Program-made: the position numbers and the translations under genes | Notes under the pieces: generated by a model | Databases searched by the model: none | What the model was told of the DNA's origin: nothing | Seen by the model: the letters and a program-made list of their open reading frames with translations, nothing else | In this document: positions 1 to 8,041 of the stretch, piece by piece | How positions within the stretch are numbered: position 1 is the first letter of the stretch | Layout of the letters: each line of letters begins with the position of its first letter | Source of the DNA: Curtobacterium pusillum | GTDB taxonomy: Bacteria; Actinomycetota; Actinomycetes; Actinomycetales; Microbacteriaceae | Assembly (NCBI RefSeq): GCF_007673235.1 | Contig: NZ_VDZH01000002.1 | Location: forward strand, 575,652-639,651 | Direction of reading: 5' to 3' | Length of the DNA: 64,000 nt

Positions 1-465
1 CTGATCTTCACGAACCTCGGCAACGCGCTCGGCATCCAGCTCGTCGGCAGCTGGACCGGCCTGATCATCACCTACCTGACGTTCACGCTCCCGTTCTCGA
101 TCTGGATGCTCGCGGGCTACTTCGAGACCATCCCGCGTGAACTCGACGAGGCCGCGATGGTCGACGGCTCCGGCCCGATGGGTGCCCTGTTCCGGGTCAT
201 CCTGCCCTCGGCCCGTCCGGGTCTGGTCGCGGTCGGCATCTACTCGTTCATGACGGCCTGGGGTGAGGTCCTCTTCGCCTCGGTCATGACCAACGGCGAC
301 GGGCAGACGCTGGCGGTCGGTCTGCAGCAGTACTCCACGCAGACGAACGTGTACTGGAACCAGATCATGGCGGCGTCCCTCGTGGTGTCGATCCCCGTGG
401 TGATCGCGTTCCTCATCGTGCAGCGCCAGTTCGTGGCCGGTCTGACGGCCGGTGCTGTGAAGTAG
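1..465 (+). CDS. Carbohydrate ABC transporter permease (MalG-like), 3' part
   Basis: The reading frame is open from base 1 and ends with TAG at 465, so about 154 C-terminal residues of an inner-membrane permease are present. The CUT1-family EAA loop that docks on the ATPase is visible (ELDEAAMVDGSGPMGALFRV), followed by hydrophobic membrane spans and a short basic-to-neutral tail, as in MalG-type permeases of sugar importers. The solute-binding protein and partner permease would lie upstream, outside the window. The substrate cannot be told from this fragment. A pair of CCGG-centred palindromes follows the stop codon. Confidence 0.85.
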   Translation: MIFTNLGNALGIQLVGSWTGLIITYLTFTLPFSIWMLAGYFETIPRELDEAAMVDGSGPMGALFRVILPSARPGLVAVGIYSFMTAWGEVLFASVMTNGDGQTLAVGLQQYSTQTNVYWNQIMAASLVVSIPVVIAFLIVQRQFVAGLTAGAVK

Positions 466-485
466 GCGGGGCCGTCCCTCCGCAA

Positions 486-547
486 AACACCGGTGTTCGT
501 GCAAGGCACCCCCGCATCCCGCGGTGCGACGCACGAACACCGGTGTT
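486..547. repeat. Paired 12-bp palindromes in inverted arrangement
   Basis: AACACCGGTGTT occurs at 486-497 and again at 536-547. Each copy is itself a palindrome, and with flanking bases (CGTGC on the right of the first, GCACG on the left of the second) they form 17-bp inverted arms around a 28-nt spacer. It lies between the permease stop and the next gene on the same strand, so it may be a terminator stem or paired operators; no U-run follows. Confidence 0.6.
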
Positions 548-587
548 CTGCTGTCTCCGCCCACTGTGTGGCGGCAGGATGGGACGC

Positions 588-1520
588 ATGAGCGAGACAC
601 GAGGGCGGCAGCTGCTGCCGGGACAGACCAGCCGGGTGCACGTGTACGACGTCGAGTCCCGCGCGAGTCGGTTGGTGTTCGAGTCGTCGTCGGTGTTGGT
701 CGAAGCACCGAACGTCATGGCCGACGGCACCCTCGTCCTGAACGCGAACGGTGACCTCTGGCTGCTGCGGCTCCCTGCCGACGTCGACACCGTCCTCGAC
801 GAGTCCGCGCTCGAGCGGGTGCCGATGCCCGGCGTACCCGAGATCAACAACGACCACGTGGTCGACCCCTCGGGCAACTCCGTCGTGGTGAGCGGCCGCG
901 ACGGGGACCTGTACCGCGTCCCGCTACCGGCAGGGGGAGCGGCGGCGACCCTCACCGACGTGACCACCGCGCTGCCGGTCGTCCGGAAGTTCTACCTGCA
1001 CGGCATCGGGGTTGACGGAACGCTCGCGGCGATCGTCGGGGAGCGGACCGAGGACGGTGTCTGGACCACCGACGTCGCGTTGGTCGACCTCGCCACCGGG
1101 GACCCGACGTTCCTGACCCGGGACGAGCACGCTGACGACGGCGTCTCCTTCGCGGGCGACATGCTCGTGTGGAACTCGGAGCGGTTCACGCCGGGCACCG
1201 CGCAGCTCGTCTCCCTCTGGCCGGGGGCGACGGACCCGGTCCGGATCACGACCGACGACCGGGTGAACTGGTTCCCGCACGTCTCGCCGGACGGCTCGCA
1301 TCTGCTGTACCTGTCGTACGAGCCCGGCGTGCAGGGGCACCCCGCTGACCACCGCGTGGAGCTCCGACTGCTGCCCGGGGTCCTGGTGCGCGGCGCCCGG
1401 ATCGCCGTGGTCCCGGAGACCCTCGTCACGCTCGACGGTGGCCAGGGGACGGTCAACGTGCCGCCTTGGTCGCCCGACTCGCGGTGGTTCGCGTACTGCG
1501 ACTACCCGGTGGCGCCGTAG
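588..1520 (+). CDS. TolB-like beta-propeller protein
   Basis: A 310-residue protein made of short beta-repeat segments of the WD40-like/PD40 type found in TolB, for example the FPHVSPDGSHLLYLSY and PPWSPDSRWFAYCDYP blades. No signal peptide, lipobox or membrane span is seen, so it is probably cytosolic. ATG 588 is preferred over an upstream in-frame start because the extension is arginine/cysteine-rich junk and overlaps the inverted repeat; CAGGAT lies 7 nt before this ATG, fitting the leaderless pattern of the window. Related actinobacterial proteins are often found downstream of sugar ABC transporters. The function is unknown; a role in carbohydrate use is inference from position only. Confidence 0.75.
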   Translation: MSETRGRQLLPGQTSRVHVYDVESRASRLVFESSSVLVEAPNVMADGTLVLNANGDLWLLRLPADVDTVLDESALERVPMPGVPEINNDHVVDPSGNSVVVSGRDGDLYRVPLPAGGAAATLTDVTTALPVVRKFYLHGIGVDGTLAAIVGERTEDGVWTTDVALVDLATGDPTFLTRDEHADDGVSFAGDMLVWNSERFTPGTAQLVSLWPGATDPVRITTDDRVNWFPHVSPDGSHLLYLSYEPGVQGHPADHRVELRLLPGVLVRGARIAVVPETLVTLDGGQGTVNVPPWSPDSRWFAYCDYPVAP

Positions 1521-1534
1521 CCACCACGAGTCCA

Positions 1535-1588
1535 CGCGCTGAGCGACAGTCCACGCGCCCGCTGGCCCGTGGACTGTCGCTCAGCGCG
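1535..1588. terminator. Perfect 21-bp-arm hairpin between convergent genes (family B)
   Basis: Arms 1535-1555 and 1568-1588 are exact reverse complements (core CGCTGAGCGACAGTCCACG) around a 12-nt loop. It sits between two convergent genes, where a bidirectional terminator is expected. There is no U-tract. Diverged relatives of the same core occur at 11021-11070 and 12122-12169. Confidence 0.7.
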
Positions 1589-1604
1589 AAACGTCAGCAG
1601 GCCC

Positions 1605-2435
1605 TCAGACCTCGCGCACCTGCCCCTGCTTGATGTGCAGGCGACGCTCGGCCCGGCGGGCCACCCACGAGTCGTGCGTCACGATGACGACGGTGAGCCC
1701 GCGCTCCTTCCACTGCTTCTCGATGAGGCCCATGATCTCGTCACGGGTCGCCTCGTCGAGGGCTCCGGTCGGTTCGTCCGCCAGCAGCACGCTCGGGTTC
1801 TTGACCAGCGCCCGTGCGATGGCCACGCGCTGCTGCTGCCCGCCGGAGAGCTCGGCGGGCAGGTGGTCGAGTCGTTCGCCGAGCCCGACCTCCCGCAGCG
1901 CCGCGGTGGCCCGGTCGCGGATCTCGGTGCGGGACCGGTTCGCGAGGGACCCCGCGAACGCCGTCTCGACGTTCTCCAGGGCAGTCAACGTCGGGATGAG
2001 GTTGAAGCTCTGGAACACGAACCCGATCTCCGTGGCGCGCAGGTCGGTGAGGGCCCGGTCGCCGAGCTTCGCGACGTCCTGCTCGCCGAGGAGCACGCTG
2101 CCGGCGCTCGGCCGGTCGAGCGCGCCGAGCATCTGCAGCAGCGTCGACTTGCCGCCGCCGGTCGGCCCCTGGATCGCGACGAGCTGCCCCTGCGGGATGG
2201 TCAGGTCGACGTTCGTCAGCGCCGTGACGGTCCGGTTCTTCTGCTTGTACGTCTTGCTCACGTTCTTCAGGGCGTAGATCGGCCTGGAGGCGCGGCTCGC
2301 GTCCGCAGCGGACGGTGCGGTCGCGCTGCTGGTCACGTCGGTGTCGGTCACGGTTGCTCCTTCGGGGCGCGTCGTCGGTTCGGGTGCGGTGGTCGGTTCG
2401 GGGACCGGTGTCGTGCCGGTGGCCGGCCCGGTCAT
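1605..2435 (-). CDS. ABC transporter ATP-binding protein, MacB/LolD type
   Basis: A 276-residue ATPase. After a 50-residue Pro/Thr-rich N-terminal extension it shows Walker A (GPTGGGKST), a Q-loop (FVFQSFNLIP), the signature LSGGQQQR, Walker B with ADEPTGALD, and a switch His (IVTHD). These motifs are typical of the MacB/LolD/FtsE branch, which drives export, lipoprotein transfer or antimicrobial-peptide resistance rather than nutrient uptake. Its start overlaps the permease stop by one base (TGATG), so the two are translationally coupled. The long disordered N-terminus is unusual; an internal start nearer the conserved IYALKNVSK segment is possible. Confidence 0.9.
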   Translation of the reverse strand: MTGPATGTTPVPEPTTAPEPTTRPEGATVTDTDVTSSATAPSAADASRASRPIYALKNVSKTYKQKNRTVTALTNVDLTIPQGQLVAIQGPTGGGKSTLLQMLGALDRPSAGSVLLGEQDVAKLGDRALTDLRATEIGFVFQSFNLIPTLTALENVETAFAGSLANRSRTEIRDRATAALREVGLGERLDHLPAELSGGQQQRVAIARALVKNPSVLLADEPTGALDEATRDEIMGLIEKQWKERGLTVVIVTHDSWVARRAERRLHIKQGQVREV

Positions 2436-3967
2436 CAGGCCACGCTCCGCAGGGCCTCGGCCGGACGGAGCCGGCTCGCGCGCCAGCCGCCGAGGGCGCC
2501 GGCGATGAGTCCGCCGAGGATCGCCAGGCCGATCGCGAGCAGGATCACCTCGACCGTGACCGGGGCGTGCAGGACCACGTCGGTCGTCGAGGCGGTGCTC
2601 GCCCCGCCGCCGCCGAAGCCACCGGCCGGTGCGCCGCCCGTGGTGCCGCTGCCGGCCGCTGCCGTCGCTGCACCACCGGGCATCCCGCCGCCTGCTCCGC
2701 CGCGGTTCGTGGAGCTCGTGGCGCTCGCCGAGATCGTCGGGGCGATGACGTTCACCACGAGGATGCCGATGAGGCCGGCGGCGGCGCCGATCACCCCGCC
2801 GATGAGCCCCTGCACGAGGGACTCGCCCGCCACCTGCCGGGTGATGCGGCCGTTCGACCAGCCGATCGCCTTGAGGGTGCCGAACTCACGGGTGCGACGG
2901 GTCACGCCGGAGATGGTGAAGAGGATGGCGATGAGGAACGCCGCGGCGAGGACGACGATCGACAGCCAGGTGCCGAGGTTCGACACGAGGTTCGATGCGG
3001 TGCTCAGCGACCCGGACACGCTCGACGCGAGGTCGGCCTCGGTGGAGACGGTCGCGCTGGTGAGCTGCTTCTGCAGCGCGGACTTGATCGTGCTCACGTC
3101 GGAGGACGACTCGGCGGAGACGTAGATCGAGGTGACCTTGCCGTCGAGGTCGGCCAGGGTCTGCGCGGTGTCGAGCGGGATGTACGTGTTCGATCCGGTG
3201 GTCGACGACGAACCGGTCGACGAGACGATCCCGATGACCGTGAAGTCCTTCCCGCCGATCGAGACGGTGTCGCCCACGGCCTTCGACTCGCTCTTCGCGT
3301 AGCTGGCGTCGAGCACGACGACGTCCTTGCCCGCGTCGGCACTCGTGAACGTCCGGCCCTTCGTGAGCTCTGTGCTCGTCAGCGGCCCGACGGCATCGCC
3401 GGACACCGGGATGCCCGTCACGGTGAACGAGTCGACGCTGAACGATCCGCCGCCGAAGCCGCCGCCGCCCTCGCCACCGCTCGGCGGACCCTGCTGGGTC
3501 GAGGTGCCGCTGCTGTCGCTCGAGCTGCTGCTGTCCGACTGCTGCTGGACCTGGCCCGAGAACGTGCTGTTCTCCAGGGTCAGGACACCGGTCGCCGCCT
3601 TGACCCCGCTCGTGCTCGTGACGGTCTTGACGTCCGAGGCGCTGAGCGTGCTGGACCCGCGGGACACGGCGAGCCGGGACTGCGACAGGTCGGTCGAGCC
3701 GCTGCCGCTGCCGGAGCTGCCCTGGCTGCCGAAGTCGAAGCTCGGGCGGCCGGTGGACGAGCCGGTCGGGGTCTCGGTCTTCGTCACGGTGATGTCCGTG
3801 CCGACGCCGTACACGGACTGCAGCACACTCGCCTGCGCGGCCTTCACGCCGCCCGCGATCGAGGACACGATGACCACGAGTGCGATGGCGAGCGCCATGC
3901 CGATCGCGATGATGACGGTCTGCTTCTTGCGGTTCGTGAGTTCGCGCCTGAGGTAGGTCAGGAACAT
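2435..3967 (-). CDS. FtsX/MacB-family ABC transporter permease
   Basis: A 510-residue membrane protein with one N-terminal span (after RRELTNRKKQ), a large extracytoplasmic MacB-PCD-like region rich in Ser/Gly/Thr (residues about 45-290), then three C-terminal spans with the FtsX motif region (RTREFGTLKAIGWSN). A Gly/Ala/Thr-rich loop lies between the last spans. It pairs with the ATPase encoded immediately downstream to form a MacB-type exporter. A strong GAGGAG Shine-Dalgarno precedes ATG 3967, and TACGGT on the minus strand at 4002-3997 could be its -10 box. The glycosyltransferase gene ends 89 bp upstream on the same strand, so export of that cluster's product is possible but unproven. 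Confidence 0.88.
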   Translation of the reverse strand: MFLTYLRRELTNRKKQTVIIAIGMALAIALVVIVSSIAGGVKAAQASVLQSVYGVGTDITVTKTETPTGSSTGRPSFDFGSQGSSGSGSGSTDLSQSRLAVSRGSSTLSASDVKTVTSTSGVKAATGVLTLENSTFSGQVQQQSDSSSSSDSSGTSTQQGPPSGGEGGGGFGGGSFSVDSFTVTGIPVSGDAVGPLTSTELTKGRTFTSADAGKDVVVLDASYAKSESKAVGDTVSIGGKDFTVIGIVSSTGSSSTTGSNTYIPLDTAQTLADLDGKVTSIYVSAESSSDVSTIKSALQKQLTSATVSTEADLASSVSGSLSTASNLVSNLGTWLSIVVLAAAFLIAILFTISGVTRRTREFGTLKAIGWSNGRITRQVAGESLVQGLIGGVIGAAAGLIGILVVNVIAPTISASATSSTNRGGAGGGMPGGAATAAAGSGTTGGAPAGGFGGGGASTASTTDVVLHAPVTVEVILLAIGLAILGGLIAGALGGWRASRLRPAEALRSVA

Positions 3968-4029
3968 TGGTTCTCCTCGGTGTTGGGGTCGAGGAGACCG
4001 TAGGGAGGCAGTCGATGAGCGGCGCTGCC

Positions 4030-4055
4030 GGTCCCTATGAGCTGTCTAAGGGACC
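4030..4055. promoter_or_regulatory. Inverted repeat GGTCCCT-n12-AGGGACC upstream of the exporter
   Basis: Seven-base arms at 4030-4036 and 4049-4055 lie just past the glycosyltransferase stop and upstream of the exporter promoter region. It could be an operator for the exporter or a weak terminator of the upstream trio. The sequence alone does not decide. Confidence 0.4.
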
Positions 4056-4056
4056 C

Positions 4057-4785
4057 TCAGCTCGCGTCGCCGTACGTCCGCCGGAGGTGCTCGGCGTACC
4101 CACCGGGTGTCCGACCGTCGAACCGGCCGCTCGTCACCACGGGGAGGTCGGTCGTGGCCTGGACGTCGAACCCGAGAGCCCGCGCACGTTCGACGAGCCG
4201 GACGTCCTCGTGCTCGGGCACCGGGTCGAAGCCGCCGATCGCCAGGCACACGTCGCCGCGGATCCCGAGGTTCGCGCCGTGCACGTGGCCGAGCGTCGAG
4301 CCCGGCGGGTGCGCGTGCGTCCAGCGGGCGAGGACCACGGGGTCGAGGTCGTCCGGGTCCGGGACGACCGCGCCGACCAGGACGTGGGCGCCGTCCGCGT
4401 GCGCTGCGACCTGCTGGACGAGCCAGGCCGGGTCGACGCGGGAGTCGGCGTCGGTGTGGGCCGTCCACCGCTCGGACGGCTCCGGGCCGGTCGCGAGGGC
4501 GCGGGTGGTCCCCACGGCCCGGGCCCGACCGACGCCGAGGTGCGCGGTCTCCACGACTTCGAGGGGGACCGCGGCCCAGAGCGGGTCCGCGGCGGCCGTC
4601 GACCGCAGGACGGCTGCCGTCCGGTCCGTGCAGCCGTCCAGGACGACGACCACCGACACCTCGACGGTGGGGTGCGCTCGCCGCAGGACCCGGACCGCGT
4701 CGGCCAGGGCCTCGGTGCAGCCGCCGATGCCGGACTCCTCGTCGTGCGCCGGGACGACGACGTCGATGCGCGCGGGGAGCCTCAC
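4057..4785 (-). CDS. Family 2-like glycosyltransferase
   Basis: A 242-residue cytosolic GT-A fold enzyme. The N-terminus RIDVVVPAHDEE is the nucleotide-sugar binding strand of family 2 enzymes, followed by VVVVLDGCTDRT and a DxD-type metal site in HTDADSRVDP. The later GANLGIRGDVCLAIGGFD and EHEDVRLVERAR resemble the acceptor and ED regions. The GTG start at 4785 overlaps the previous TGA by four bases (GTGA), so it is coupled to the deacetylase/methyltransferase gene; the much longer upstream extension in this frame overlaps that gene and is rejected. It presumably adds a sugar to the amino-sugar substrate of the trio. Donor and acceptor are unknown. Confidence 0.85.
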   Translation of the reverse strand: MRLPARIDVVVPAHDEESGIGGCTEALADAVRVLRRAHPTVEVSVVVVLDGCTDRTAAVLRSTAAADPLWAAVPLEVVETAHLGVGRARAVGTTRALATGPEPSERWTAHTDADSRVDPAWLVQQVAAHADGAHVLVGAVVPDPDDLDPVVLARWTHAHPPGSTLGHVHGANLGIRGDVCLAIGGFDPVPEHEDVRLVERARALGFDVQATTDLPVVTSGRFDGRTPGGYAEHLRRTYGDAS

Positions 4786-6140
4786 GGGGTCAGGCCCTCG
4801 GTCGTCGCGACGGAGACCACCGCCGGGCCGGGGAACACGCTCAGGACGAAGTCCTCTTCGACGTGCCGGACGAGCGCCGGTCGCGGCCACCGCTCCGCGA
4901 GTCGGGCGTCCACGACGTCGCCCGAGGTCACGGCGTCGTCGTCCGGGTGTCGCCAGTGACAGGCGACCAGGACGCCGTCGTCGTCCAGGGACCCGAGCAC
5001 CCGGTCGATGGTCGCGTCGAGGTCGGCGGGCGACAGGTAGTAGCCGACCTCGGACATCACGACGAGGTCCCACCGCCCACCCGGCCACTCGGTCGGCAGC
5101 TGGGCCTGGACGAACCGTGCGGCCGGCGCCCGGAGCTGCGCACGTTCCAGCGGTGCCGCGGCGATGTCGGTCCCGAGCACGGCGTCGGCGCGCTCGGTCA
5201 GCTCGGCGGTGAGCACGCCCGTTGCGCAGCCGAGCTCGAGCGCGGACCGGTAGCGCTCGCGGGGGAGGGCCGCCAGCGTCACCGCACGCTTCCGTCGCTC
5301 GTACCAGGAACCGTCGAAGTCCCACCCCTCGGGCTTCCGCTCGTAGTGGGCGTCGAACGACTCCCGCGAGCGGGACGACTGCGCCGGGGACTCGGCGAAG
5401 AACCACTCCGTCGGGCGGAGGTGGTGCGCCGCGTGCCGGTCGTCCACGATCGCCTCGTCACCCGGTGCCGGCGACAGTGGCCGGGTCTGCGACGGGTACG
5501 CGTCCAGTGCGGCGCGCTTCCGACCGAGGACCGCCGACGACAGCGCCAGTGATCGGGCGCGGTCCCACGGCGCCGCGGGGGCTGACGGCTCATCCCAGTG
5601 CCACGCCCAGACCGGGTACTCGAGCAGCGCCGACCCGGTCGCGTGCGACACGACGTCCGCGGCGACCTCGCCCGCGATCCGGTGGTCCCGGTGCCCGTCC
5701 CCGCGCCACGGTGCGACGACGATAACGGGGCCGTCGACGCCCGCGAGCCGCTCGGTCAGCGCCGCCCGGAGGACGTCCGGGTGCTCGCGCAGCCCGCCGT
5801 CCGGCACGCCGAGGACCGTGGCGCTCGCCGCGGGGGCGAGGACGGCCAGCGCCGCCCGGAACTCGGTGTCTCGGATCGACCGGAGATCCTCGGGGGTGGT
5901 GCTCGGCGAGTCCGGGTGCGAGCCCTCGCCGTGGGTGACGAGCAGCACGTGCACGGGGACACCGGCGTCGGCGGCGGTCGCGATCAGCCCGCCGGCCCCG
6001 AGGGTCTCGTCGTCGGGGTGCGGCGCGACGACCACGACCGAGGCGACCGCGTCGAGCCGCAGGGGCCGTGCGGCGACCGAGTCCAGGAAGGCCGTCCAGT
6101 CCGCGGGGTCGGTGCCCGGCTCGCGGTGGTCGAAGCTCAC
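4782..6140 (-). CDS. Fused PIG-L deacetylase and SAM-dependent methyltransferase (NodS-like)
   Basis: A 452-residue two-domain protein. The first half is a PIG-L/LmbE zinc deacetylase with APHPDDETLGAGG and the second metal-binding segment GDGHRDHR. The second half begins near FDAHYERKPEGWDFD and carries class I methyltransferase motif I (ALELGCATGVLT), an acidic motif II (VLGTDI) and a DLVVMSEVGYYL motif, arranged like NodS, which N-methylates deacetylated chitooligosaccharides. The fusion implies deacetylation of an N-acetyl sugar followed by methylation of the freed amine. GTG 6140 overlaps the preceding stop (GTGA) and its own stop overlaps the glycosyltransferase start. The substrate is not known. 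Confidence 0.88.
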   Translation of the reverse strand: MSFDHREPGTDPADWTAFLDSVAARPLRLDAVASVVVVAPHPDDETLGAGGLIATAADAGVPVHVLLVTHGEGSHPDSPSTTPEDLRSIRDTEFRAALAVLAPAASATVLGVPDGGLREHPDVLRAALTERLAGVDGPVIVVAPWRGDGHRDHRIAGEVAADVVSHATGSALLEYPVWAWHWDEPSAPAAPWDRARSLALSSAVLGRKRAALDAYPSQTRPLSPAPGDEAIVDDRHAAHHLRPTEWFFAESPAQSSRSRESFDAHYERKPEGWDFDGSWYERRKRAVTLAALPRERYRSALELGCATGVLTAELTERADAVLGTDIAAAPLERAQLRAPAARFVQAQLPTEWPGGRWDLVVMSEVGYYLSPADLDATIDRVLGSLDDDGVLVACHWRHPDDDAVTSGDVVDARLAERWPRPALVRHVEEDFVLSVFPGPAVVSVATTEGLTP

Positions 6141-7195
6141 CACGCGACACCGCCGCGCTCGACGACGATCCGGCCGATGCGGGCGAGGTCCCGTTCGCCG
6201 TGGTCCTGCAGGACGTAGAGCTCGAGGTCCGCGACCCGTGCCGCGATCGCCGGGTCGGACGTCAGGGGAGCGGGACCGATCGTCGCGACCACCCGGTGCC
6301 GGACGGCGTCGACGGCCCGGCGGACGCGCGAGCGCACGACCTGGGCGAGCAGCGACCAGTCGTCGTCGGACGTCGACGCCGGATCGGAACCGTCGATCCG
6401 GGCAGCGGCGTCGGCGAGGGCGTCCTCGGCGTCGGCGAGGTCCGCGACCGTCGCCCCGAGGGCCGCCTGCAGCAGCTCCGAGTCCGGACGAGCGGCGGCG
6501 AGGTCGCGGAGGACCCGTCCGAGCCCGACCGCCCCACCCCACCAGCACGCCGCGACGCCGATCCCGCCCCACGCGAAGCCCGGTCGCGTGAGGTACCAGC
6601 CGGGAGCCCCGACGGGCGTGGCGTGCACCCCGGCGAAGTCGACCGGCCCGCTCGGCACGTCGGGCATGCCCCGCGCCACCCAGGCCTCGTCGTGCACGGT
6701 CACACCGTCCTGCCGGAGGTCGACCGCGAACAGCTGCCGCTCGTCCCCGACGTGGGCGGTGACGAGCGCGTTCGAGAGCGTCGACGCGAGCGAGCACCAC
6801 GGCTTCGTGCCGTCGAGCGCGAACGAGCCGCCGGTTCCGCCCGACGTCGCCGTGAGTCGCAGCCCCGGTCCCTCGGCGGCGAACACGCCCCACGTCGAGC
6901 CCTCCGGCGCGGGGACGCCGGCCTGGGCGAGGATCCCGAGCGCGTCGAGGTGCGGCTCGACCGTGCGCGCGAGGGCGACGTCGGCCGCGCCGACGGCCGC
7001 GAGTGCCGCGAAGGCCCCGCCGGCCGTCCCGGCGGACAGGAGTGGGGCACTGGAGGCGACCGACCGGGCGAACGCGAGTCGGTCCGCCGGGGCCGAGCCG
7101 TGCCTCCCGGACGACGCCGTGACCCGCGCGGACTCCTCGAGCCGAGCGGTGTCGACGGTGCGGGCGGAGGCCGGCCAGGCCGAGGATCGGAGCAT
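6137..7195 (-). CDS. Acyl-CoA dehydrogenase-like protein
   Basis: A 352-residue protein resembling the acyl-CoA dehydrogenase fold: helical N-terminus, a beta-domain (FALDGTKPWCSLAST; DVPSGPVDFAGVHA) and a helical C-terminal bundle ending in IGPAPLTSDP...LQDHGERDLARIGR. It is shorter than typical enzymes (about 380) and no usual catalytic Glu/GGxGY region is obvious, so it may be an atypical oxidase or monooxygenase-like member. It is first in the overlapping trio. ATG 7195 has TACCGT exactly 7 nt upstream (7208-7203 on the minus strand) and no Shine-Dalgarno, suggesting a leaderless transcript. It may oxidise the amino sugar or an acyl chain; this is inference. Confidence 0.78.
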   Translation of the reverse strand: MLRSSAWPASARTVDTARLEESARVTASSGRHGSAPADRLAFARSVASSAPLLSAGTAGGAFAALAAVGAADVALARTVEPHLDALGILAQAGVPAPEGSTWGVFAAEGPGLRLTATSGGTGGSFALDGTKPWCSLASTLSNALVTAHVGDERQLFAVDLRQDGVTVHDEAWVARGMPDVPSGPVDFAGVHATPVGAPGWYLTRPGFAWGGIGVAACWWGGAVGLGRVLRDLAAARPDSELLQAALGATVADLADAEDALADAAARIDGSDPASTSDDDWSLLAQVVRSRVRRAVDAVRHRVVATIGPAPLTSDPAIAARVADLELYVLQDHGERDLARIGRIVVERGGVAW

Positions 7196-7202
7196 GCCGC
7201 TC

Positions 7203-7208
7203 ACGGTA
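7203..7208 (-). promoter_or_regulatory. -10-like hexamer TACCGT, 7 nt before ATG 7195
   Basis: Minus-strand TACCGT is followed by seven bases and then the ATG of the acyl-CoA dehydrogenase-like gene. The start codon would be at or next to the transcription start. Confidence 0.5.
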
Positions 7209-7287
7209 CGGAGCGGACACCGAGTGCCTGCTCGGGAATCCACAGAGCGTCGACGGTCGCTCCACAGACCGCTCATAGGAAACTCTC

Positions 7288-7293
7288 GATACT
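7288..7293 (+). promoter_or_regulatory. -10-like hexamer GATACT, 7 nt before GTG 7301
   Basis: GATACT is separated by seven bases from the GTG of the response regulator. No good Shine-Dalgarno lies close to this GTG, so a leaderless transcript is likely. The 105-bp divergent spacer 7196-7300 holds both this and the opposing promoter. Confidence 0.45.
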
Positions 7294-7300
7294 CGAAGAC

Positions 7301-8041
7301 GTGACCATCTCCCAGCCTGCAGCAGCCCCGCGCCTCACGCGTGCCGACGGAACCCCGTTGCGCATCCTCGTCGTCGACGACGAGGCCAGCCTCACCGACC
7401 TCCTGTCCATGGCGCTCCGCTACGAGGGCTGGGACGTCAAGAGCGCGAGCGGCGGGCAGGACGCACTGACGACGGCGCGCGAGTGGAAGCCGGACGCCAT
7501 GGTGCTCGACGTCATGATGCCGGACCTCGACGGCCTGCAGGTGCTCAGTCGGCTGCGGCAGAACAACGACGACACCCCGGTCCTGTTCCTCACCGCGAAG
7601 GACTCCGTGGAGGACCGCGTCACCGGCCTCACCGCGGGGGGCGACGACTACGTCACGAAGCCGTTCTCCCTGGAGGAAGTGGTGGCGCGGCTGCGCGGTC
7701 TCATCCGTCGGTCGCAGATCTCGATCTCCGAGGCGGGAGACTCGCGCATCGTCGTGGGCGACCTGGTGCTCGACGAGGAGTCGTACGAGGTCTCCCGTTC
7801 CGGCCGCTCGATCGAGCTGACCGCCACCGAGTTCGAGCTCCTCCGCTTCCTCATGCGCAACCCGCGCCGCGTGCTGTCGAAGGCGCAGATCCTCGACCGC
7901 GTGTGGTCGTACGACTTCGGAGGCAAGTCCTCCGTGGTCGAGATCTACATCTCGTACCTGCGCAAGAAGATCGACGCCGGCGAGACCCCGATGATCCACA
8001 CGGTGCGCGGCGTCGGGTACGTCATCAAGCCCACCTCGTGA
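7301..8041 (+). CDS. OmpR-family response regulator
   Basis: A 246-residue two-component regulator. The receiver domain has the acidic pocket (VVDDEAS), the phospho-acceptor Asp70 in VLDVMMPD, the conserved Thr (LTAK) and Lys in YVTKPFS. The C-terminal winged helix (ELTATEFELLRFLMRNPRRVLSK; DFGGKSSVVEIYI; VRGVGYVI) binds DNA. GTG 7301 is chosen because upstream codons overlap the divergent gene's promoter and lack homology. The stop overlaps the kinase start (GTGA), the usual partner arrangement. Overall pattern is closest to actinobacterial TcrA/MprA/TrcR-like regulators; the stimulus and regulon are not visible. Confidence 0.9.
   Translation: MTISQPAAAPRLTRADGTPLRILVVDDEASLTDLLSMALRYEGWDVKSASGGQDALTTAREWKPDAMVLDVMMPDLDGLQVLSRLRQNNDDTPVLFLTAKDSVEDRVTGLTAGGDDYVTKPFSLEEVVARLRGLIRRSQISISEAGDSRIVVGDLVLDEESYEVSRSGRSIELTATEFELLRFLMRNPRRVLSKAQILDRVWSYDFGGKSSVVEIYISYLRKKIDAGETPMIHTVRGVGYVIKPTS

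Noticed and set aside
4786-5406. N-terminal extension of the glycosyltransferase frame
   Set aside because: It overlaps the methyltransferase domain of the upstream gene on the same strand; the GTGA-overlapping GTG 4785 fits the family start.
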